Below, piece after piece: positions 34,465 through 44,619 of a stretch of DNA of 64,000 bases. The stretch lies in NCBI RefSeq assembly GCF_009905375.1, contig NC_133647.1, forward strand, positions 44,243,794 through 44,307,793. The letters run 5' to 3'. Under the pieces are notes generated by a model. That model ran no database searches and had not been told where the DNA came from. It was given only the letters and a program-made list of their open reading frames with translations. The position numbers and the translations under genes were made by a program. The stretch is from Apium graveolens (taxonomy: Eukaryota; Streptophyta; Magnoliopsida; Apiales; Apiaceae). Numbering within the stretch: the first letter of the stretch is position 1; the number at the start of each line of letters is the position of its first letter.

Positions 34465-35350
34465 TTATGGTCTGTGTGGTGCACCAGCCACATTTTAGAG
34501 ATTTATGATGGCCATCTTTTCGGATATGATTGGCCAGAATGTGGAGGTGTTCATGGACGACTTCTCTGTATTTCGCGATTCTTTTGATGAATTCTTGCAG
34601 AATCTTGGACATATTCTCAAGAGGTGTGTTGAGACCAATCTGGTTCTAAATTGAGAAAAATGTCACTTTATGGTGCGACAGGGAATTATTCTTGGGCACA
34701 AGGTTTCTAGTAAGGGTCTTGAGGTGGACAAAGCCAAGGTGGGGGTCATTGAAAATCTTCCTCCACCAATTTCTGTTAAGGGAATTCACAGTTTCCTTGG
34801 TCATGCGGGTTTTTATAGGCGTTTCATCAAGGACTTCTCCAAGATTTCGAAACCATTATGCAGTGTGCTAGAGAAAGATATCCCTTTCAAGTTTGATGAC
34901 GAGTGTCTTGCCGCTTTTGAGATATTGAAGAAGAGTTTAATCATGGCACCTGTCATAACTGCACCTGACTGGAATGAACCTTTTGAGATGATGTGCGATG
35001 CAAGTGACTATAAAGTTGAAGCAGTTCTTGGGAAGAGAGAGAACAACATATTTTATGTGGTTTACTACGCTAGTAAGACTCTGAATGGTGCTCAACTGAA
35101 TTATACTACTATGGAGAAAGAACTTTTGGCTATTGTCTAAGTTTTTGAGAAATTTCGATCTTATCTACTTGGGACTAAAGTGACAGTTTTCACTGATCAC
35201 GCTGTAATTCGTTATCTCATCTCAAAGAAGGACTCGAAGCCTAGATTGATTAGATGGATTCTTTTCCTTCAATAATTTGAATTAGAGATCAAGGACAGAA
35301 AGAGGACTGAAAATCAAGTCGCTGATCATCTCTCGCGTTTAGAGAACCCT
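34465..35350 (+). pseudogene. Athila RT (C-terminal half) and RNase H remnants
   Basis: RT starts abruptly at GLCGAPATF (34468), so the fingers and first catalytic motif are gone. The catalytic MDD is present in EVFMDDFSVF, followed by LGHKVSSKGLEVD, FLGHAGFYRRFIKDFS and RNase H-side motifs (MCDASDYKVEAVLG, ASKTLNGAQLNYTTMEKELLAIV). Stops at 34652, 35138 and 35274 interrupt it. [23 protein letters not shown] and ENQVADHLSRLEN end the domain. Upstream, 34251-34464 keeps the spacer after protease (ELDQLLRSDALEKALLGNSDSED). Confidence 0.92.
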
Positions 35351-35374
35351 AATGTTACTTCACTGGACAAGACA

Positions 35375-36714
35375 TTGATAAATGAGTCTTTCCCCGATGA
35401 GCATTTGTTTGGAGTGCAAGAAGAAGAACCGTGGTTTGCAGATATTGTGAACTATCTTGTGAGTAATATCATGCCTCCCGAGTTATCATATGCTCAAAGG
35501 AAGAAGTTTCTACATGAAGTGAAGTGGTATATGTGGGATGAGCCATTTCTTTTTCGTCAAGGAGCTGACCAATTCATCAGAAGATGTATTCCTTACAGCG
35601 AAACAGGGGGGATCTTGCGAGATTGCCACTCAACGGCTTATGGAGGACACTATGGTGAAGAAAAGACAGCAGCTCGTATTCTTCAAGTAGGTTTCTTTTG
35701 GCCGACTTTATTTAAAGATGCTCATCAGTTCATTTTGAAATGTGATCGATGTCAACATGTGGGTAATATGTCTAAGAGGGATGAGATGCCCCTTAATGTG
35801 CTTCTCGAGGTTGAAGTCTTCGATGTTTGGGGAATTAACTTCACGGGGCCATTTGTCTCATCTTGTAACAATCAGTATATCTTGTTGGCGGTTGATTATG
35901 TGTCAAAGTGGGTTGAAGTTAAGGCATTGCCAACGAACGATGCGAAGGTTGTGCTTAATTTTCTTCACAAGCAGATTTTTACGAGGTTTGGAACTCCAAG
36001 AGTCATAATCACTTATGAGGGGTCGTATTTTTACAATCATAAGTTCATTGCTATGATGCAAAGGTATAATGTGAATCATCGCATTGTTACGGCGTATCAT
36101 CCTCAGACAAATGGTCAACCTGAGATATCTAACAGAGAGATCAAGCACATTTTAGAGAAAGTTGTGTGTCCATCGAGGAAAGATTGGTCTTTGAAGCTTG
36201 ACGAAGCTATTTAGGCGTAGAGAACAGCATCCAAGACTCCATTGGGAATTTCGTTGTTTCAGTTGGTTTATGGTAAGGAGTGCATTTGCATGTGGAGGTC
36301 GAGCATAAGGCATATTGGGCTTTGAAGAAATTGAATCTTGATTTGGATGTAGCTGAAAAGAAGAGGATGCTTCAATTGAATGAACTCGACGAGTTTCGAC
36401 TTCAAGCTTATGAGAACAACAAAATGTATAAGAACAAAGTCAAGAGGTGGCACGATAGGGGTCTAGTGCTCAAATCATTTGTGTCGGGACAACAAGTTCT
36501 TTTGTTTAACTCTCGTCTCCATCTTTTTCCTGAAAAGTTGAAGTCAAGGTGGTCAGGGCCCTTCATTATCAAAATTGTGTTTCCACATGGAGCGGTGCAA
36601 ATTTTTAAAAATGATCTTGTCCAAGCATTAAAGGTTAATGGTCAGAGGTTGAAGCATTACTATGGTGACATGGCAAACCGCGAGGTGGTTCGTGCCATTT
36701 TATTGTCCATTTGA
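35375..36714 (+). pseudogene. Athila integrase, catalytic residues changed
   Basis: The zinc part is clear (CHSTAYGGHYGEEKTAARIL ... CDRCQ). In the core the first catalytic Asp is changed: WGINFTGP instead of a GID-type motif. The second is also changed: ITYEGSYF where an SD motif is usual. The Glu in NREIKHILEK is kept. TAG codons near 36212-36220 break the frame. A second ORF (36280-36714) holds the C-terminal domain (AYWALKKLNLDLD, KRWHDRGLVLKSF, VNGQRLKHYYGD). Even without stops, this integrase would be inactive. Confidence 0.92.
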
Positions 36715-36867
36715 GATCAAGTTTCTACGTCAACCTAATGACGTAAAACAAGCACTTCTTTGGAGGCAACCCAAGTTTGTTGTACATTAATAGATAGAGA
36801 AAGCAAGAAGAAAGAAGAAAAACACAAAAAAATCAGAAAAAGAAAAAATTTGGGGCCAACTTCAGAA

Positions 36868-36997
36868 GCCAGGCGCGCCCGCGCTGAAATTACAGAGACA
36901 CAGTGCGCCTGCGCTGATCTAGCGCGCGGCCGCACCGATTTGGCAGAAGTAGAGCGTGCCCGCGTTGTTTTACCGCGCGCCCGCGCCGGGGTCCCGA
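36868..36997 (+). repeat. GC-rich imperfect repeats downstream of Athila integrase
   Basis: Repeats of the form GCGCGCCCGCGCTG, GCGCGCGGCCGCAC and GCGCGCCCGCGCCG alternate with short AT-richer spacers. The same kind of block lies in both Athila LTRs (about 30802-30890 and 39958-40050). The block is far richer in CpG than the window around it. Confidence 0.9.
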
Positions 36998-37285
36998 CTT
37001 AGAAAAAATAAAAACAGCAGTTTGAAGAGTAAAAAACGGGAATTTTGCTACAAAATCAATTCATGCCCGAATTTTACTCTCCCACATCCCAAATTACCCT
37101 CTCTAAATCAAACCCATTATTCCCACTATTCCCATAATCAAATCCCACTTCTATTCCATATATAATTCTCTTTTCACCTCCTATCAATACATACACTTAT
37201 ACACAAACTTCTTCACCACTTCACAAATTTCTCAAACACAAATTCTCTCTCAAACACAAACTCTTATTCTCTCTACTCAATTCCA

Positions 37286-38482
37286 ATGGCTCCCAAGAGA
37301 CAAAGAATACAAGTAAGCAGCAGCACCACTGATTCTTCTAGTTCGGGTGGTGTGAGGCCAAGGTTTTCTACTCCAGAGGCTGAAGAGGAGTACACGAGGC
37401 TTCTCACAAAGCCTATTGCTAAGGAGCGACGTTTTCAGCCATCAGAGAAGGATGGTAAGTTGTTGGAGATGATTCTGGTGATGGCTGGGTTCCTTTTAGT
37501 GAGGCTCCCACTGCTGTGCTCATGAGTGTTGTGCGAGAGTTTTATGCTAATGTGAAGGCAGAGAAGAATGGCTTCACGGTGGTGCGAGGGATGACTGTGG
37601 AGTACAGTACTGATGCGATAAGGAGGGTGATTGAGCAGCCCACAAGGAAGCCCGGTCAGGACACTTGGATTGATAAGACTCCAGAGGACTTCAACTTGGA
37701 TCTGATCATTGCTACTCTATGTGTGCCTGAGACTCACTGGAAGTTCAAGAGGGGCACAACTGATTACTCCACGTTCCCTGTGTCGTGCATGAACAGGTTT
37801 GTACGGGCTTGGAATTCATTTATTTGTGTTAACATCGTGCCATCCTCTCATGTGAATGAGATTACTGTGGGGCGTGCTCGTTTTTTATGGGGTATTCTTC
37901 AGGGCGATTATATTGATTTGGGGATGGTTATTTATCAAGGGATTTTGAGATTCTTGAGAGGAGGTACTACGGGTTCTATACCCTATGCGTCTATTGTGAC
38001 GAAATTGTGCGTGGAAGTTGGTGTTCATTGGCCAGCACATGAGCAGTTGCAGATCCTGAGTGCTCCTATTGACAATACTATGGGATGGAGGCAAGCCCGA
38101 TCTGAAGGGGCTTGGTTATGCTTTTGACCATCTACCTGGTGGGAGGCCAGCTGTTGGGGCCACCCAAACGAGCAGGACTGCTTGGAGATCTTAGTTAGGA
38201 GAGGGGGTTGGTCCGTCACAGTAGGCATATGAGGAGGAGGAAGGAGCTGATGTTGGAGCTGGCATGAGCATGACGCAGTATAGGCATCTAGCAAGGAGGA
38301 TGGATATGATGCATGACATCCATAGTTGGTTTGCACGTGATCTCACCCAGGCATTGGGGACAGCTTTCAGAACCACCGTTGTTGACATCCAATGGCCAGT
38401 ATTTGGTGAGGACGCCGTGTATCCACCTCCAGACATGCATGACACTCCACCCGTTGAGGGTGATGATCCTGATTCGGAGTAG
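37286..38482 (+). pseudogene. Athila env-position ORF, broken
   Basis: The ORF starts MAPKRQRIQVSSSTTDSSSS after a pyrimidine-rich leader (CTCTCTCAAACACAAAC). A frameshift near 37475 separates its first part from 37516-38127, which carries the well-known Athila domain (REFYANVKAEKNGFTVVRG, TTDYSTFPVSCMNRFVRAW, EITVGRARFLWGILQGDYIDLG). Another frameshift near 38090 is followed by 38264-38482 (RMDMMHDIHSWFARDLTQALG, ending DDPDSE). Such ORFs are called env-like by position only; I see no signal peptide or membrane segment here. Function unknown. Confidence 0.88.
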
Positions 38483-39710
38483 GTATGCCTTATTCCTTAC
38501 TATTACCTTCACTGAGGACAGTGAATTTTTTAAGTTTGGGGGTAGTAGTTGAAGGAATATGTTTGTGTGAGTCGCATATGGTTGCATATTCATGATAGTT
38601 TAGTGCACATAGTTGCATACTGTATATTCATGATAGTTTAGTGCATATAGTTGCATATTTTGCCATGTAGTAGTTTTTTTATTTTTGGTAGTTTTTATGA
38701 TAGTTTGTTCATGTAGTTTCATGTAATTTCATAATAACATGATCCCTTAGATCATTTTTCTGATTGATTTGTGGTATTGATGCTAGTGTAATGATGTCGT
38801 ATTTAGTGATGTTAAGTCTTATCGAATTGATTTGTATGCTAGAGACATTGTATTTCACTAAGTCTTATAGGTTGCTAAAGTGCTAGATCATGGTCATGGT
38901 TTGTTTATTTGTCGAGGTTTAATCGCTTGTTTATATTTAGAATTTAGGATATTCTCATAATAATAAATTAGCATGGATATTTAAAAATTAGAGAAAATTG
39001 GATTTCTTTGCTAGTTGTTGTGGCTAGGTGTCAAATGGCTAGTAGTCGGCTCATATTTATATGAGTAGTCTAGGGTTGAGCGAGATGGAGCGAAACGCAC
39101 TCGTTCAGAAATTTGTGAAAAAAAAGAGAAATAAGAAAAAAAAATGAGTGTTATGTATAATTGATCACGAGTGGGCTCTTTAGTACTCGAGTTATTAAGT
39201 TCTTAGGGGACTTTGTGCCTAGTCACCTAAGGCTTTTGTAGTTTGGGATCCGCTAACCTAACGCTCGCTACATGGGTACTATTATATAAGTCTTTTGTGG
39301 ACCTCACTCATTGCACGATCAAATAAGCATAAGTATGTTATTTTGTTTGAATAAAAGCATGAATCTGTATAAAACTCCAATATAAGAATTGAAGTGTTAT
39401 AAGTTATTTTGAGTCTAGCTTTTATTCTGTTTATAAACTTGTGATTGCTTTGATGAATAGTGAGTCATGATTATTGATCTAGTGGCGACAGTATATCTGT
39501 AAGGAGTTGCACACACGCATGTCTCTGGTTTGTAGATTGATTTGTGAGGTTGATTGACCTTATGCGAATAACTGCATTTGTTGAGATGTTGCTTGTTGTT
39601 TGGTTTAAGTTATTCTATTGGGGATCGTTGAATTTATTTAGTTGCATTCATGCATTTTTATTTTTTGTTCTTTGAGTCTGTTTATGCTTGAGGACAAGCA
39701 TCAACTCAAG
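38483..39710 (+). other. Athila 3' untranslated spacer
   Basis: No credible ORF. A short repeat of about 50 bp (CATATTCATGATAGTTTAG, ATAGTTGCATA) occurs near 38580-38660. The rest is AT-rich and ends in the PPT. Confidence 0.7.
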
Positions 39711-39720
39711 TGTGGGGGTA
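39711..39720 (+). other. Polypurine tract of the Athila-like element
   Basis: TGTGGGGGTA directly precedes the 3' LTR start TGTTGAGTGG. This G-rich tract is typical of Athila. Confidence 0.88.
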
Positions 39721-42700
39721 TGTTGAGTGGAATTTATGACACTTTATTACGCTTCGTAAAGCATTGAATTGGTGTAAATGTACTCAAGTTGTTGGTGTTT
39801 TAATGTGTTTTCTAGTGTTTTTGCATTTCAGGTATTATTCTAAGAAACAGGTGAATTAGCATTGTTTTGGTGCTAATATGGTGTTAGGATGATATCCAAA
39901 GAATAAAGCTCGGAATCCAACTTGATTGCAGTAGGAATTAACGAAGTTTTTCCAGAAGCACGACGTGCCCGCGCTGGTCTAGCGCGCGGCCGCGCCCATT
40001 TGTTAGAGAGCCAGCGCGCCCGCACTGATGAAAGGTGCGGCCACGTCGGGTCGGGATTCCAGAATCCTGATCCTAGTTGATTTATAATTGGAGGACTTCT
40101 ATCTTGCATGGGCTGCTATATATACTTAAATAAAGGATGTTTTTCAAAGAGACGGATATACCAGAGCACAAAGAGAGCCGTAAGAAGATCGTGTTAGCAC
40201 GATTCAATGAAGACGAAGAAGATCTTGTTTTTACTTGTGAATCTTTGTTCTAAATTGTAACTTGGATGCTAGTTTTCTTATTCGTGAACCTTACTCTTGT
40301 TTCGTACTTGGTTTTATTATTTATTCAGTATAAAGACTACGTTTATTATACCATGCTTTCATCGGAACCCAAGTTGATGATGAGTCCGATTATGGGCTAA
40401 TCGTTATCGTGGAGTTCTAGCGGATTTATTTATGGATTTCTTTAGTTGATTTGTTTCGATGCCTTAGTGGGTGGTGATTGTATGATAACCTTGTATTAGT
40501 TCTGCTTATTCCTCTTATGAGCGTCGCAAACTTATAAGATAGTGTGTTGATTCTTAATGAAGTGACAGTGAATTTAAGGATTTAGAACTTGCCATACTAG
40601 CATAGGTTCATGTATTTGTTATGCATGATTCGTAGGTAATTTGAACCATCTTACTTGCCCTGTGTAATTAAGATAGATAACTTGTGCTTAAACCGTTATG
40701 TTCTCAAATTCTATAGAGCTATAGGGTCTCAATATAATTGGTGTCTATTCAGCTTCTATCTATTTTATGGATGTCTGGTAGTATGGTATTCGTGCAACGA
40801 AACTTAGCGTTTATCAGTTTCGTGTAATCTGATTAGTGTCATCACCATTGCATGTTAAGGTTAAGAATGAAAAGTGTAATAACCCCAATTTTTGGAAATT
40901 TTTGAAACCCTTATGAATAGTGTTTTTGCTGAATGAGAAAACTTTTCATGCCACGCTATGTAGGGGTTCTGATATGGATATTCTGAGATTTTATTAGTAC
41001 TTTATATGGGATATAAGTGTATGTAAAGATCGTCAGAATCCAAATCCGAACAGTTTGATTTTTCCCGGAAATCCACTAGATACGGAAAGAATTGAGTATA
41101 AGGTAACAGGATAAAAAAGATTTAAATTAAAGGATTATAAGAGAGGATCATAAAAGGAATACAATATATTGAGAAAGGTTAAGGGAATCTAAGTAATAAG
41201 ATCCCGGGTATGATCCCTCAAACGATAAACGAAAACGAAAGTTAAGCGAACCGTATAACAGATCAGCGGTCATTAGGCAAACGATTAGGAAGTTAATCAA
41301 GGGGATTAGTGGGGATGATGTCATCCAACCAATAGAAAGAGGACAAGGAGGGGAGGATGATATCATGAGGATGACACAAGCATGACATGGGAAGGAAGGA
41401 GGTGTGGTTGAATGAGAACCACACAAATTCAAGGGCAACAAGGTAATTGACTAAATCAAACACAAAAACAAAGCAACCAAGCCAAGTAAAATCATTTTTC
41501 ATCAAAATCAAAAAGAAACCAAGGCATGGTTCATCATGCTCTCGGCTTTTTACTATTGCAAATGGGCAAGAATTCAAAAACTCAAGATCCAAGCCTCCTA
41601 AATTGGTAAGATAATTCCCTAATCATCTTCATGCTTAGTTAGGGCTATATCATGAGTTTAAGCCATTAATTCCTTCTCAATCTTCTTCATTTAATCAAAG
41701 AAGAAGACTATGAATAGTGTTTTCAAGTTTTTAACTTGAAGTTTTTCTTGTTTTCCTTGAAGATCCAAGCTTTCCTAAGACTTCTAAAAGCTTCTTAAGG
41801 CTTCCTAGCTCCTCCCACCACTTCAAGGAAGGTATACCATCTCCAAACCCTAGATTCCTATATATTATAAGATGATTTTGATTAGTAGGATGATATTGTA
41901 GCTTGTTGTTATGATTAGAGTTTGGGATTTGAAATGGTAGTGAAATGGAATGGTAAATGTTGTGGTTTTGATTAAAAGAACTTAAGTATGATTAAAGTTA
42001 AGCTTAGGCATAAGTATGAATGATTAAATTGAATTGGTTGGGGTTGTTATGATGTGATAAGGATGGATGTTGGTTGTATGTTGGATTTGAGGTTGATTTG
42101 GAATGGTTTTGAATGGTTTAAAATATTGGAAATCGCGTAAACATAGTCGTCGTAACGTCCAATTTTCTTTAGACTGTTTTTGTGCATAACATTAGGACCC
42201 GAGAACCCCCTGCTAGATTATGACCACTGCCATGTTTAGATAGCTCATGTTACGAGCTTCGTTTTGATATGTAGTTCGTTCGATTCCGATGCACGGTTTA
42301 GGAGAAACGACCGTTTCATGTAACGGCGTTTCGCGAACAAAACTTTTCCCCTCGCCTTATCTTGAAACATAGGTTAAAGACCAAAAAGGGTTAATTAATG
42401 TATGAAACATTTATGGTAAGTGTGTTAGGCAGTTGGTAAGACACTCGCGAAGGAATCGCTTTAAAACTCGTAAAGGTTAAATTATTAAAAATGGTGGAGC
42501 CGAGGGTACCCGAGTGACTTAAGCGAATCAGTAAGCGCAAAACAAGCGTTAGAGTCAAAGTTAGTTAAGGTATAGATTTACAAGTGACTTTGGTTTAATT
42601 CCAACTTACTTGTTGTTTATAGGTTACCAGACTCGTCCCGAGCCATTCGTAACCCCAAGTCGCTCAGGCAAGTTTTCTACCTGTTATACTGTTGTTGTGA

Positions 42701-42945
42701 TGAATATATGTATATGCATTATCTTGCGATAGATGCATGTTGGTTAATTAGCAAATGTTGTGATATATTGAAGCATGCTGATATGGTATATATATGCATG
42801 CCTGTTTCGTATTCTTGCCATATATATCTGTTGGTTCAGTTGATAATACCTATGCTAGAGAATAGCAGTAATTTGCATATACCCTTAGTATAGGGACCCA
42901 AAGGTGAAAACATTTTCTAAAACAGGGAGTCGAGGATCCCGAGTA

Positions 42946-42947
<2 letters not shown>

Positions 42948-42993
<46 letters not shown>
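42948..42993. repeat. TA microsatellite
   Basis: About 46 bases of (TA)n with one TTT interruption, inside the solo gypsy LTR. Confidence 0.97.
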
Positions 42994-43661
42994 GGTTATA
43001 GTTTTCAAAACTATTAATCGAATAAGGTTTATTCGATAACTTTATTTTATTAATTGAATATTATTTGAATATTCATATGGGGATGTATGACTCCTTTATT
43101 TTATTTAATGAATATTATTTATAATATTCATTCGAGGTATTATGACTCCGCTTATTACTGAAATATATTCTTTATTTTATTAAAGAATAAGGTGTTAATA
43201 ATCAAACTTATTTTCGATTATTCAAATAAAGATAATACTTTCATATAAGTGTATCTTTGGTTATTTAATACTCGTTTCTAGTATAAGTTTTAATACTTCT
43301 ACTTCAATTATTTTTATAAAGATTATTCTTTATGGGAATATTATTTAAATAATAATATTCAGATATTTTCTAATATATCGGGACTGATTTATTTCATTAA
43401 ATCAGCTTTACTCCAAACATTCTTAAAAATGTTTTCGAGTCTTCAAAATGATTTTAAAAGTTAGAGCGGATCCCAAAACTCGTTTTCCGATTTAAGATCT
43501 TCCTTTCGAAGGAGACTTGAATATTCGCTCAAAAATCTTGGGGATCCGGCTCTGTGGTGTATTTTATATTCGCAACATGGTTGCTGTTTTGAGAAAACAA
43601 TTTGATTACTTGCCCAATATTCGGGAAGTAAGTCCATCTGATTGAGTCGGCATAAGCGACA

Positions 43662-43745
43662 GGCCGGGGTACGGTCTATGAATGTGTAAGTGGCTGGGTG
43701 GCAGTCCATCAACGCGTGAGTGGCCGGGTAACGGTCTAGCGCGAG
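43662..43745 (+). repeat. Three 30-bp imperfect tandem repeats in the solo LTR
   Basis: Units start at 43662, 43692 and 43722 with GGCCGGGG, GGCTGGGT and GGCCGGGT, each followed by a GGTCTA or AGTCCA type word and GTGAGT or GTAAGT. Confidence 0.88.
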
Positions 43746-44517
43746 GTCCTAATGCGGCCAGGGTGATGACCGGTGAGGAATTCATCCATCTACAGTAGAA
43801 AAGGTTACTTATTGGTATCTTTGCCTGATCAGCAAGATATCTGGTTTATGCCAAAATTCTTTTCCTTCCAAATTCATTGGATATTGCAACTCTGTTCATA
43901 CTTTACATGACAGAGGTTTTCAGGAAATGTATGGGAGATATATATGAATATATTTATATATCGGGTCTTAATGAAGTATCTCGTAACTTCATTATTTATA
44001 ATGATATTCAAAGATTGAATCTATTCAAATCTTGTCTTGTAGTCTCATCTATGTGATGAACCTTTGAAACTGATTATAACTTGAACGAGGGTAGTTCAAG
44101 TATTATTTGGGAAAGATATAAGTATTTTGGGGTATCTTGTAACTTCATCTTTTAAACTTATATCTAGTTAATGATTATCTTATGCATGACAAAGATTTTC
44201 AGAAAAACGTTGAGACAAGGTTAGATATATGAGATCACCTTGCAACGATATTTTTATACAGTTATACACTGGAACTCTGTGTATATTATGCATGGAAGAG
44301 GACTTCCCATATTTTGAAAAGTATATATATATATATATACTGAATATTTTGCGACTTCATCGTATTAAGATATCAACTTGGTTCATTTCTTTTGACCAAG
44401 ACTTTCATGAGTGCTATGAGAAGGCTCATATATTGTCAATCATTGTACATATTATTTTGGTGGGCTTGCTGCTCACCCTTGCTTTATTTCTTCATCACAC
44501 AACAACAGTTAGGAAAG

Positions 44518-44619
44518 ATGGCCAGACTCCAGCAGACCCAGCGCAAGCGCGTGGGAAGCGTCTCGCGTCTTCCCGTTGATGTTGTAGCTGCTATAGCTGC
44601 AGAGGTAGATCTATTGTAG
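44518..44619 (+). CDS. Short ORF near the end of the solo LTR, weakly H3-tail-like
   Basis: 33 residues starting MARLQQTQRKRVGS. It follows the hairpin TGGGC-GCTCA by about 40 bases, the same place as the H3-like ORF of LTR G2. M, R, QT, RK and G positions match both that ORF and the H3 tail. A splice-acceptor-like run (TTTATTTCTTCATCACACAACAACAG) ends at 44509, just before the ATG. Upstream in-frame codons are also open, so the true start is uncertain. Translation is not shown. Confidence 0.3.
   Translation: MARLQQTQRKRVGSVSRLPVDVVAAIAAEVDLL

Noticed and set aside
36760..37002. Arg/Ala-rich ORFs over the Athila GC-rich block
   Set aside because: Reading frames follow the GCGCGC repeats; no conserved domain.
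42948..42993. Centromeric satellite or replication origin from the TA run
   Set aside because: A simple 46-bp microsatellite inside a solo LTR; nothing more supports it.
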